The notes beneath the pieces are model-generated. The model was not told where the DNA came from. It saw only the letters and a list, made by a program, of their open reading frames with translations, and made no database searches. Positions 10,201 through 16,586 of a stretch of 34,583 nucleotides of DNA are shown one piece after another. The stretch is from Bacillota bacterium (lineage in GTDB: Bacteria; Bacillota; Sulfobacillia; Sulfobacillales; Sulfobacillaceae): contig JAJYHT010000025.1 of NCBI GenBank assembly GCA_021784595.1, positions 1 through 34,583 on the forward strand, written 5' to 3'. How positions within the stretch are numbered: the first letter of the stretch is position 1; every line of letters begins with the position of its first letter. The translations under genes and the position numbers were made by a program.

Positions 10201-10453
10201 AATATGTTAGACGCGTTGCCGCACCCCCTGGTGCAGGCATTATGTAGATTTCTGTGTCGCCTTCTTCACGTCCTGTGTATGCTAAATATTGCCCATCGAG
10301 GGAAATCCAGGGACGAATTGCTGAGCCCCAGCCCGAAGTAATGCGGCGGGCTGGGCCGCCTCGTCTGTCGACTTGCCAAATATCGTCTTCAGACACAAAA
10401 ACCACGGTATCACCCGCGATTGAGGGGGAACGATAATATCCATCTATAGCCAT
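7235..10453 (-). CDS. Tricorn protease homologue
   Basis: A 1072-residue cytoplasmic serine protease. The N-terminal 40% is beta-propeller sequence with WD/TolB-like repeats (for example SPDGQFAALTNQRLELW and DWSPDSRWLAYGF). A second propeller, a helical C1 region, a PDZ domain (around GDLIRAVDGHPVSAE) and a peptidase S41 core follow. The tricorn tetrad is intact: S728-H729 in LATSHAYEMGG, nucleophile S953 in NAGSDGD, and E1011 in GVENHGVDPD. The 58-residue spacing of the last two equals that recalled for the Thermoplasma enzyme. Tricorn cuts proteasome-sized peptides into short pieces for aminopeptidases. The start is ATG 10453, with AGGAGG 7 bases upstream; an in-frame upstream start would run into pcp. 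It is the last gene of a ybaK-pcp-tricorn operon. Confidence 0.93.
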   Translation of the reverse strand: MAIDGYYRSPSIAGDTVVFVSEDDIWQVDRRGGPARRITSGWGSAIRPWISLDGQYLAYTGREEGDTEIYIMPAPGGAATRLTYWGANSVVAGFSPEGEVIAATNYGNPFRSWFQLYAISPTGAGTPRLLPYGPAQSIAFGPHGGIVLGRYTSDPALWKRYRGGTAGQLWIDAQGTGHFIRYDGVDGNLASPMWLSQRIYFLSDHEGYGNLYSMTPNGSDLKRHTDHDTYYARNAKTDGHRIVYHAGADLFVFDPELGESTRIAVDYHSQRSQREPLYAESAKFVTEAAVNRDGSAVAVTTRGKLFVMGPWAGPTHQIGAPDGVRYRLSTWLPDDAGMVAVSDDGGEERLEIQYLDGDRPPVYYVGYDIGHPISLKVSPDGQFAALTNQRLELWIADLKAYTLKHVDTSPQSRITGLDWSPDSRWLAYGFPMSDRTSCIKLYNLSDNLSYEVTAPKFIDADPVFDPKGRYLYFLSYRTFNPVMDTLRFDYGFVKGGKPYVIPLQNTLTSPFLLQPKPLIESPKAHESTEPSDSPQPIEIDLDGIQNRILAFPVDEGQYMELAASADRVFWTTVEPEGRLSHDIFGSDPEGKATLHGFHLDTLKSEVVAEKVSNFGINADHTILTVRQGTRLRILKSDQKIDPKETKPGRDSGLVNLDRITLRIDRGAEWTQMLREAWRLMRHNFWSANMSGVDWQQVYQRYLALLPRVATRGELSDLMWEMQGELATSHAYEMGGDYATEPRHRIGLLAADMVWDDKYHGYRITHIVSGDSFEKQGDSPLHSPGVNVHPGDLIRAVDGHPVSAEVPPQAWLIDKADEPVALTIQSSQDPSQSRTAVIVPLSQEMYARYREWTDKNRQYVKDASMGRVGYVHIPDMGAHGFSEFYRAYLAEVSHEALIIDIRYNGGGHVSPLLLQTLSRKRIGYDVPRWGQAAPYPAESPAGPVVALTNQNAGSDGDIFSHAFQLMHLGPLIGTRTWGGVIGIDVRYALVDGTITTQPEFSYWFVDVGWGVENHGVDPDIVVDNTPEDYVTGRDAQLHRAVQEVLKLLDEHPSGLPDFGPRPHLGAPPLRPRF

Positions 10454-10464
10454 TTGTTTGCCTC

Positions 10465-11073
10465 CTATTGGCGCGTGACTTCCGCTAACCAATCTTTAAT
10501 ATCCTGCAAAATCACTGTTGTGATACAAACTTGAAGCTCCAACGCCATTGAAGGCACTTGGGGTTTTTGCACTACTTGTTGCGGGAGATAGGGCAAGTGA
10601 AGGAAGCCAGCGGGAATGTGCGGAGCATGATGTCTTAACAAATAGAACGCCTGATTGCACATGAAAAGTCCTGCCGTAGACGACAACGCGATAGGCAGGG
10701 TCCGATCTTGTACGGTTTTATGCAATCGCAAGATGGGCAAAGAAGTAAAATATGCATCAGGTCCTCCTGGAACAATGGGTGTTGCTTGATGTTGTTGCCC
10801 CCGGTTGTCTGGCATGCGGCTATGGACAAGGTTGACTCCTATCCATTCCAACGAGGGAACGGTGCGTCCCTCGGCTTGCCCTAGCGCCAGAACAGCATCC
10901 GGGCGGATCTCCAGGAGCAGTTTAGGTATCAGGAATTCCACATCAACCTTGCTCGTGGGGATTTCTTTCACCACCACATCGTGCAATATCTCATCGGGCA
11001 GGTTGCGAAGGACCTCTTGAGAGCTATTCATGGTGTCCTGACCAAAGGGGTCAAAGTGGGTGACTAGAAGCAT
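10465..11073 (-). CDS. pcp: Pyrrolidone-carboxylate peptidase (pyroglutamyl peptidase I)
   Basis: A 202-residue C15 cysteine peptidase, which removes N-terminal pyroglutamate from peptides. The catalytic triad is visible: E76 in SLEWIGVN, C139 in LFMCNQAFYLL and H159 in GFLHLPYLP. GQAEGR before the glutamate replaces the usual GLAGGR-like stretch. Length is normal for the family. The start ATG 11073 has GAGGA with a 7-base spacer. The gene sits 12 bases downstream of the YbaK-type gene and 11 bases upstream of the tricorn gene, so one transcript is likely. Unblocking pyroglutamyl peptides would complement tricorn-mediated peptide breakdown. Confidence 0.92.
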   Translation of the reverse strand: MLLVTHFDPFGQDTMNSSQEVLRNLPDEILHDVVVKEIPTSKVDVEFLIPKLLLEIRPDAVLALGQAEGRTVPSLEWIGVNLVHSRMPDNRGQQHQATPIVPGGPDAYFTSLPILRLHKTVQDRTLPIALSSTAGLFMCNQAFYLLRHHAPHIPAGFLHLPYLPQQVVQKPQVPSMALELQVCITTVILQDIKDWLAEVTRQ

Positions 11074-11085
11074 GGCCTAATCCTC

Positions 11086-11544
11086 TCAACGGGCGCAGTC
11101 CAGAATGGTTGCGCTCGTAGCGCGCACCAGATCAGAACTTTTGAGCCACAGCTCAAAGCCGCGTTGCCCGGCGGATACGCCGGCATGTTCATTTTCTAGT
11201 ATGCTTTGGTGACAAAATACCGGGACAGGTCGGCGCGGGTTAATGGGTGACACAGATCCCCGCAGATACCCGGTAATACGCTGAATGTCTTCAGGATCCG
11301 CCATTTCTACCCGACGGCAATCCATAGCTGCGGCACACTTTTTTTCACTGAGCTGTTCGGTCCCCGGCATTAAAACGATGGCAAAACCGTTGTCTCCGTG
11401 AATCAGCAGTGTTTTAAACACGCGATCGAGTGGCAATCGACATTTGAGAGCCACTTCTTGAGCCGTTTTTTCAACCTCATCATATTCCAGCACCTGATAC
11501 GGAACACCATGACGATCCAACCACAACAACGCACGACTCTTCAT
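11086..11544 (-). CDS. ybaK: YbaK/EbsC-type aminoacyl-tRNA deacylase
   Basis: About 152 residues of the YbaK/ProX fold. Studied members hydrolyse Cys-tRNA(Pro) or related mischarged tRNAs. The conserved lysine lies in RVFKTLLI, and the family signatures GYLRGSVSPI and VSAGQRGFEL are both present. The start is set at ATG 11544 (MKSRALLWL), preceded by AAGGAG with a 10-base spacer; longer in-frame starts add a hydrophobic stretch unlike the family. It is the first gene of the peptide-degradation operon. Whether it edits tRNA or acts on another aminoacyl ester cannot be read from sequence. Confidence 0.85.
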   Translation of the reverse strand: MKSRALLWLDRHGVPYQVLEYDEVEKTAQEVALKCRLPLDRVFKTLLIHGDNGFAIVLMPGTEQLSEKKCAAAMDCRRVEMADPEDIQRITGYLRGSVSPINPRRPVPVFCHQSILENEHAGVSAGQRGFELWLKSSDLVRATSATILDCAR

Positions 11545-11612
11545 GTCGACGCCACTCCTTACTGATAACCTGCTTACCAGTATAAGGAAGAGTGAGGCGA
11601 AGAGCAATCATA

Positions 11613-11801
11613 TCACGCAGATGCTGACCAAGCAGGAGGAGTTTGCAGGATAAGATCGCGGGGAATCCATGGGTCTAAATCCATGACATACGAGCAATAA
11701 GGGTAGTGGTCGCAAATCAAATAGTCGTCCTGTGATACGCGATTTTCCATTAGACGTAGATTATTGCACCGACATTTGGGACAAATCATAATCGTAATCA
11801 T
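11613..11801 (-). CDS. Small zinc-ribbon protein
   Basis: About 62 residues. CPKC near the N-terminus and a second pair in CDHYPYCSY form a four-cysteine zinc ribbon resembling the C-terminal ribbons of type I topoisomerases (the CPxC...GxFxGCSxYPxC pattern). The start is ATG 11801 (MITIMICPKC), with GGAGGG 10 bases upstream. It lies 69 bases upstream of the ybaK start and may share its transcript. The function is unknown; nucleic-acid or protein contact is the usual guess for such modules. Confidence 0.6.
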   Translation of the reverse strand: MITIMICPKCRCNNLRLMENRVSQDDYLICDHYPYCSYVMDLDPWIPRDLILQTPPAWSASA

Positions 11802-11899
11802 AGGCCAGGTACCCTCCAGGTGCATCTTATTTGTTCCTATTTAACTGCATAAATGTTGCAAGGTTGTTTCAGTAAGATGAGAAAATGATGAAAAAAGAA

Positions 11900-11921
11900 A
11901 GATGGTAGAATGTAACCATCT
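11900..11921. promoter_or_regulatory. Inverted repeat upstream of the methyltransferase gene
   Basis: AGATGGT at 11900-11906 and ACCATCT at 11915-11921 are exact reverse complements around 8 bases. They sit in the divergent intergenic region, 27 bases before the chosen GTG start of the membrane methyltransferase. This could be an operator or a short leader hairpin; no T-run follows. Confidence 0.35.
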
Positions 11922-11948
11922 ATCAGAACAAAGAGGGGGATGCCAGAG

Positions 11949-12425
11949 GTGAGTACACAAACGAGGGACAGACCCGGAGTGATCGCCCCTCCCCCTTTAA
12001 TTTATATTGGGGCTATTGTCCTCGGGGCTATCTTAGAGTGGCTGCTGCCAATCCGCCTAGCAGTTTTGACCACCATGACAAGTCGAGGATTCGGCACGGT
12101 GCTGGTAATAGCTTCGGGGCTGTTGTCGATATGGGGCTTACGGGTTATGCAACAAGCAGGAACGCAAGTCGATCCTAGCCAACCAACGTCAGCTATCGTA
12201 AAATCGGGTCCATTTCGCTTTTCGAGAAATCCTTTGTACCTGGCCTTGACAATTTTTCAGTTGGGAATAGGATTTGTGTTTGGCTGGCCATGGGTATGGG
12301 TCACACTGGTGTTTACGTTATGGCTGATGAAATATGGTGTTATTGACCGGGAGGAACGGTATTTAGAGAAAAAATTCGGTCAGGAGTACATAGATTATAA
12401 ATCTAGGGTGCGCCGGTGGATTTAG
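11949..12425 (+). CDS. Isoprenylcysteine carboxyl methyltransferase-family membrane protein
   Basis: About 158 residues with four membrane segments and the C-terminal signature of the ICMT/PEMT group: SGPFRFSRNPLYLAL, then REERYLEKKFGQEYIDYK. The RNPLYL histidine-less variant and the EER...Y..Y tail line the S-adenosylmethionine and substrate pocket in this fold. Bacterial members have mostly unknown acceptors (lipids or isoprenoids). GAGGGGG at 11933-11939 favours GTG 11949 (9-base spacer) over ATG 11940, which abuts it; the choice is not certain. Its neighbours give no substrate clue. Confidence 0.78.
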   Translation: MSTQTRDRPGVIAPPPLIYIGAIVLGAILEWLLPIRLAVLTTMTSRGFGTVLVIASGLLSIWGLRVMQQAGTQVDPSQPTSAIVKSGPFRFSRNPLYLALTIFQLGIGFVFGWPWVWVTLVFTLWLMKYGVIDREERYLEKKFGQEYIDYKSRVRRWI

Positions 12426-12754
12426 AGTTGTGATAGGGCCGTTCAATAACGTGATCTGCACTCGGGATATCATGATAGCAAATGGCGCCAAGCCCGATTA
12501 GCTGCTGATGCGCAGGGGGGCGAAAGCTCACAGGGTCGGGTACGAAAACTGGACTGCGGCAATAATCTCGATAGTTGCCGCTTTGGTCCCCCGCTATTCG
12601 GCGTCTATGGATCTTGATGTGCATACATTGGACATTGGACGCACGGCTGTCGTGGAAGCGGCCAGAGTATGACACCCTAGCAAAGGCCTGCGCTAACACG
12701 TCGGATCTTGTTGCTACACACATTTTTGGTTCTCTCTCGCTTTGCTTGGTGAGA
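12426..12754. other. Gap without an assignable gene
   Basis: A minus-strand open frame of 124 codons crosses 12403-12777. It begins inside the inverted repeat at 12755-12812, lacks a ribosome binding site and overlaps the methyltransferase end, so I do not call it. A short hairpin (TCTCTC against GAGAGA, about 12731-12756) abuts the large inverted repeat. Confidence 0.4.
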
Positions 12755-12812
12755 GACAAAGAACAACGGTCCTCCAATTCAACTGGTTTGTGAAGGACCG
12801 TTGTTCTTTGTC
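12755..12812. repeat. Long perfect inverted repeat (19-bp stem)
   Basis: The 19 bases at 12755-12773 (starting GACAAAGAACAAC) are exactly reverse-complementary to 12794-12812, with a 20-base loop. It lies between two convergent genes, 20 bases past the stop of the minus-strand lipoprotein gene. A bidirectional terminator is the simplest reading, but the stem is longer than usual and the flanks carry no T-run. Confidence 0.7.
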
Positions 12813-12831
12813 TGCCACACGGCAGAACGAC

Positions 12832-13368
12832 TTACCATCCACTGCCGCTGCTGCTGGAACTGCTAGTGCTAGTGGAGGTGGCGGGGCCAGTATTCGCATT
12901 AGAAGCCAATTGAGGGGTTGCTACATACCACTTTCCATAAAGGCCTTCCCCGTTCGCCTGGTGAGGAGTGGTATCGCCCGTGTAGGTGTAAAGAGGATGT
13001 CCATTATACGTGACTTGATTGCCGTTGCCGTCATGGATGACTGCTAACGAGCCGGTCACGGCAGATGACCCATGAATCGCCTGACCGCTTGCCAGCAGAG
13101 GTGGCCATATTTGGCTACACCCCCCGGTGCATTGACTGGCGGTGGGAGAATCCGGCGTGAAATAGTAGAGCGTCATACCGCTTTTAGTCGCCAGGACAGT
13201 CTCTGACGCTCCCTGAACTTGAGCCGTATTAGTGGTGACCGTAATGGTCTGCTTTGCGTTCGTTGCAACAGAGGTCGTGGTGGGCGCCGCGCTGCTGCCG
13301 CAGCCAGATAACACTGCTACTAGCCCAAGAGGCACTACATAGTGCATCCAGAGCGTTGGGCGTTTCAT
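12832..13368 (-). CDS. Secreted lipoprotein with Lipoprotein_15-type repeat
   Basis: About 178 residues. The N-terminus is positively charged and hydrophobic and ends in a lipobox LSGC, so the mature protein is anchored to the outer face of the membrane by a lipidated cysteine. The core matches the secreted repeats of unknown function in PF03640: GMTLYYFTPDSP...CTGGCSQIWPPLL and NGHPLYTYTGDTTPHQANGEG followed by KWYV. A Ser/Thr-rich tail ends the protein. The start is ATG 13368, with AAGGAGG 9 bases upstream. A role in the envelope is clear; the molecular function is not known for the family. Confidence 0.85.
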   Translation of the reverse strand: MKRPTLWMHYVVPLGLVAVLSGCGSSAAPTTTSVATNAKQTITVTTNTAQVQGASETVLATKSGMTLYYFTPDSPTASQCTGGCSQIWPPLLASGQAIHGSSAVTGSLAVIHDGNGNQVTYNGHPLYTYTGDTTPHQANGEGLYGKWYVATPQLASNANTGPATSTSTSSSSSSGSGW

Positions 13369-13566
13369 ATCCCTATCCCTCCTTAAAACAGCCGCAAGAA
13401 TTAAGTGAGTTTGCAATAACCTACGCTAGCCTACATAGTAGCCCTTACGGAATATTTTGACAACACAGCAAAATTAGGTATCGGCGGCTTCGATGCGGCG
13501 CGCTGGCCGATGATGTACGCGCGGGGTTGGGGACCTTCTGAAAATTGTGTCAGGTATCTAACCTAA

Positions 13567-13637
13567 TCTAACATCACTAATTAATATATAAAAAATATCT
13601 AACATTGCGAGGCGTTCTATATTGATTTTTCTAACAT
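13567..13637 (+). promoter_or_regulatory. Three phased TCTAACAT repeats upstream of amt
   Basis: TCTAACAT occurs at 13567-13574, 13598-13605 and 13630-13637, with periods of 31 and 32 bases (three helical turns), and a partial TCTAACC lies at 13558. The last copy falls in the spacer of the putative promoter. The arrangement suits a regulator binding one DNA face and repressing or looping the amt promoter. It does not match the GlnR/TnrA half-site pattern I know. Confidence 0.45.
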
Positions 13638-13650
13638 TCTATCTTAATAT
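13622..13650 (+). promoter_or_regulatory. Putative promoter of amt
   Basis: TTGATT at 13622-13627 and TAATAT at 13645-13650 are separated by 17 bases, close to the housekeeping sigma consensus, in a strongly AT-rich stretch. The start codon lies 83 bases downstream. Confidence 0.45.
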
Positions 13651-13732
13651 ATTGGGAAGCTGGATAAAAATACAGTGAAGTGAATGCAGGCGGCTGAAGT
13701 GTGAGTGTGCGCAAATGAAAGGAGAGCAATCC

Positions 13733-15100
13733 ATGTTCATACCGGATCCAAAGTATCTGAACCCTGGAGACAACGCTTGGCAAATGACAGCCGCCACGTT
13801 TGTCGGACTGCAGACCATTCCCGGATTAGCTATTTTGTACGGGGGATTGGTAAAAAAGAAGTGGGCAATTAATTCGTCTTTAATGGTAGTTTATGCATTT
13901 TCGTCCGTGTTAGTGGTATGGATGCTGTTTGGCTATAGTATGGGGTTTGGAAATCCGTTAAAATTGGGTCCGGGAATTTTGAGTGGAATTGTTGGCATTC
14001 CGGCGCCAGTGCTGTCGGGACTATATCTGCAAAGTCAGGCGCACGTCCCGCTGCTGCAAGGCGCGATGCCGGCGTTTAGGTTTCCTTCCGCGTCATTAAT
14101 TTATTTTCAATTTGTGTTCGCTGCCATCACTCCCGCAATTTTGGCGGGAGGTGTGTTGGGCCGCATGAATTTTAAGGCATGGATGTTATTCGTACCCATA
14201 TGGTCTGCTCTGGTATACAGTGTCAACGCCTTTATGCTATGGGGCGGCGGATGGTTGGCGCAGTTAGGCGCAGTGGACTACAGTGGAGGTTATGTAATCC
14301 ATGTCGCTGCTGGGGTGTCAGGGTTCGTGGCTGCAATGGTCGTCGGACCGCGAATTAAGGAGGATCAAAAGGATTTTCGGCCTAATAACTTACTGTTAGC
14401 CCTTGCGGGAGCAGGAATTCTGTGGATCGGATGGAATGGCTTTAACGGAGGCGACCCGTATTTTGCTAACGCCGATGCCTCGCTTGCGGTGCTCAATACA
14501 AACTTCGCCACTGTGGTAGCCTTATTGACTTGGTTGGTGATGGACTACTGGATCTTAAAGAAGCCAACCCTGGGCGGCTCCATTAACGGCATGGTTTGTG
14601 GTTTGGTCGCGATTACGCCGGCTGCGGGCTATGTCAATGGTTATGGAGCACTGGCGATTGGCGTGGCCGCCGCCGCAATTCCGTGGTACACCATGAATCG
14701 ATTGGGTAAAAAGCGATTCTTCAAGAAAGCCGATGACACCCTCGGGGTCATTCATACGCACGCTATCGCTGGTGCTATCGGAGGATTGATGACGGGAATA
14801 TTTGCCGATCCTAAACTACTGGAGTACGTGGGCGTCAAGGGACCGGGGGTTTCGGTGACTGGGTGGCTTTACGGCAATCCTCATCAGTTTTTCGTGCAAC
14901 TTTTCGCCTTGCTGGTGATTGTGGGATACGATGGATTAGCGACCTGGGGGATCTTGAAACTAGTAGGACTCTTGGTGCCACTTCGTGCCATGGATCATCA
15001 TTTAACTCATGGAGATCTGGCTATTCACGGGGAACGTGCGCATGAACTGTCCTCGGATGATGATTTTATAGAACCGTCCGCAGTCGGGGATTTGGCCTAA
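13733..15100 (+). CDS. amt: Ammonium transporter (Amt/MEP/Rh family)
   Basis: A 455-residue channel-like transporter with about eleven membrane helices, taking up ammonium through a trimeric pore. The twin-histidine pore site is visible: SGGYVIHVAAGVSGF (first histidine) and GVIHTHAIAGAIGGLMTG, where the second histidine of HTH aligns with the canonical one. Conserved stretches ILWIGWNGFNGGD and LYGGLVKKKW also fit. The start is ATG 13733, preceded by AAAGGAG; the ATG at 13715 lies upstream of that site. No GlnK/PII gene, its usual partner, is adjacent. Phased repeats in the promoter suggest dedicated regulation, probably by nitrogen status. Confidence 0.93.
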   Translation: MFIPDPKYLNPGDNAWQMTAATFVGLQTIPGLAILYGGLVKKKWAINSSLMVVYAFSSVLVVWMLFGYSMGFGNPLKLGPGILSGIVGIPAPVLSGLYLQSQAHVPLLQGAMPAFRFPSASLIYFQFVFAAITPAILAGGVLGRMNFKAWMLFVPIWSALVYSVNAFMLWGGGWLAQLGAVDYSGGYVIHVAAGVSGFVAAMVVGPRIKEDQKDFRPNNLLLALAGAGILWIGWNGFNGGDPYFANADASLAVLNTNFATVVALLTWLVMDYWILKKPTLGGSINGMVCGLVAITPAAGYVNGYGALAIGVAAAAIPWYTMNRLGKKRFFKKADDTLGVIHTHAIAGAIGGLMTGIFADPKLLEYVGVKGPGVSVTGWLYGNPHQFFVQLFALLVIVGYDGLATWGILKLVGLLVPLRAMDHHLTHGDLAIHGERAHELSSDDDFIEPSAVGDLA

Positions 15101-15121
15101 GCACAACTTGGCAAGATGAAG

Positions 15122-15158
15122 AACCACCGGCGCGGGATGGTCTCGGGCCGGTGGTTTT
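15122..15158 (+). terminator. Intrinsic terminator of amt
   Basis: AACCACCGGC at 15122-15131 pairs perfectly with GCCGGTGGTT at 15147-15156, and TTTT runs to 15158. It lies 22 bases after the amt stop codon. Confidence 0.85.
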
Positions 15159-15244
15159 CGTACGGGTGATAGAGCAGGTCCCAACCGGCATTGTGAGCGA
15201 ATCCTGCCGGGACATTCACCTCCGTAAGCTCGCTGTCGATGATA

Positions 15245-15480
15245 TCAAACGCCTTGCTGCAAAAGACGGTAGATGTCCCCACGATTCCCGATGGCGATAA
15301 TGAGGATGAGCAACTCTTCCTGCTCAATGAAAAACCCCGCCGGAAGTCACAAAACGCAACCGCAACAGCGTATCATGTGCGAGAGGGTCCTTCGCCATTC
15401 TACATTTTTGAGCTTTTGGGTGGCGACGCCCTTATGCGCACTAAGAGCGAATCGAATTCTTCCCCGGGCGTTTGTCTTAC
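15245..15480 (-). pseudogene. RelE/ParE-type toxin remnant
   Basis: One minus-strand frame reads GVATQKLKNVEWRRTL, then a TGA at 15347-15349, then FFIEQEELLILIIAIGNRGDIYR and a stop at 15245-15247. The second part is the C-terminal strand pattern of RelE-family mRNA-cleaving toxins (hydrophobic strand, AIGHR-like turn, D-[IV]-Y-R). The neighbouring frame supplies CDFRRGF where the family has GDYRVIF, so both a stop and frameshifts are present. No start codon, ribosome site or antitoxin gene is left. It lies directly downstream of a second broken gene. This is an assignment by pattern only. Confidence 0.5.
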
Positions 15481-15504
15481 GGACTTTGCTAATTGGTTTT
15501 CTTC

Positions 15505-15875
15505 CTACACGGGTCGTTCACATTGCAGAGCCAAAAGATTGCCCTCGGGGTCGTGAAAGAATGACATCCAGACTGCCGCCTTGCCGAGATCGCCGATGTG
15601 GTGTGGGAGGTCGTCAAACACCACGCCACGAGCTGCGAGGTGGCGAACGGCTTCATCGATATCCGCCACGTCGAAGTAGGGGACCGATCCTGGATGGTCG
15701 AACTTGCTTCGGGGATTTCGATGAGTAGACGGGTCTCCTGCATGTGGAAAAAGGCCATGTGTGCGTTGCTCCAGATATACGGAAGGCCAAGAAGGTCGCG
15801 ATAAAATCCAATGGCACGATCGAGGTCACGCACGGAAAGGGCGACTTGCCCAAGCTTGCGGATTAATCCTGACAT
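15505..15875 (-). pseudogene. VOC (glyoxalase/dioxygenase-type) protein, frameshifted
   Basis: The start at 15875 reads LIRKLGQVALSVRDLDRAIGFYRDLLGLP and on to LLIEIPE, a typical first beta-alpha-beta-beta-beta half of a vicinal-oxygen-chelate protein. Between about 15705 and 15715 the frame is lost. The adjacent frame continues with KFDHPGSVPYFDVADIDEA, DLPHHIGDLGKAAVWMSFFHDPEGNLLALQ and a stop at 15505-15507, which is the expected second half. One missing base explains everything. Joined, it would be about 123 residues, normal for the family. Members bind a metal and act on thiol adducts or dioxygenase substrates. It is either a recent pseudogene or a sequencing error. Confidence 0.75.
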
Positions 15876-15970
15876 GGTTGGTAGCTCTTTTTCGACACCA
15901 GGTATTAGGGTACGACCGGCGGTGCCGCGAAGTCTTCATCAAAATCACTTAAATGTCCCCGTGTCGTGCG

Positions 15971-16144
15971 TCATCCGGGAAAAATGACGTAAAACTCTTG
16001 GAGAACTTGGGTACTCAGACATCCGCAACGACTAGCCGATCAGCTCTCTAACAAGATTTGCGCCCGTACCCGTTTTTCTGGTGGCGCGGTGGTGTCAGGG
16101 GCATACAGCAAGATATGGGTGTCGCAAAACTCAATGTCACTCAT
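15971..16144 (-). pseudogene. PIN-domain (VapC-like) toxin, broken
   Basis: From ATG 16144 the frame reads FCDTHILLYAPDTTAPP, the first acidic residue and strand of a PIN ribonuclease. A TGA at 16040-16042 interrupts it. The same frame then gives CLSTQVLQEFYV, the family-typical second motif with its glutamate. A further stop falls at 15971-15973, and the C-terminal half with the remaining catalytic aspartates is missing. Its start overlaps the end of the preceding small gene, as in toxin-antitoxin pairs. With the stop and truncation it cannot make an active RNase. Confidence 0.6.
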
Positions 16145-16388
16145 GGAGTTGTTCCCGCGTCAGGCGCCCCGATTCTAGATGAAGCGGAAGACCTTCTCGC
16201 ATATAGGTCAAGCAGTATGCGCCATCTCATACGCAGCGGTCGAACCGTCCGTCACACGGTCGAGGTACCGCCACGTCCTCCAGCGTATCTTCAGGCAAAC
16301 TCGCAATACGGCGAACTAAGTCATGCCGTAGGACCAATGGAGGCGCACCTGCTCTGGATCGTCTGTCTATCTTGATTATACCCGTCAT
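16139..16388 (-). pseudogene. Probable antitoxin gene remnant, frameshifted twice
   Basis: From ATG 16388 the first frame reads LVLRHDLVRRIASLPEDTLEDV. The next frame continues WRYLDRVTDGSTAAYEMAHTA, and the third frame gives REGLPLHLESGRLTREQLHE and a stop that overlaps the PIN toxin start (ATGAGTGA). Three consecutive frames joining into one helical, charged polypeptide of about 80 residues point to a decayed gene. Its place, directly upstream and overlapping, is that of a VapB-type antitoxin. I do not recognise the DNA-binding class. Confidence 0.5.
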
Positions 16389-16586
16389 GTCAGAGGTCTC
16401 ACAGCCCAACGCGTTATATTGGCCAAGTATTATGCTAAGTCATTCCCGGCCCGTTAATCCCATAAGGATTGCTATCCTCGGATTCGCAACGTCGGCCAAA
16501 TAGGCGCCCGCATCAATCACATAATCCGGATACCCATAAAATCACGTTTGGCTATGGCATTGAACCAGATTATTGGATGGCAACCC
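16389..16586. other. Short spacer, nothing identified
   Basis: A 32-codon minus-strand frame reading YVIDAGAYLADVANPRIAIL ends near 16456. It has no start codon and matches no family I can name. It may be another gene scrap. Confidence 0.3.

Noticed and set aside
12403-12777. Minus-strand open frame of 124 codons
   Set aside because: It begins inside an inverted repeat and runs over the end of the methyltransferase gene, with no ribosome binding site.
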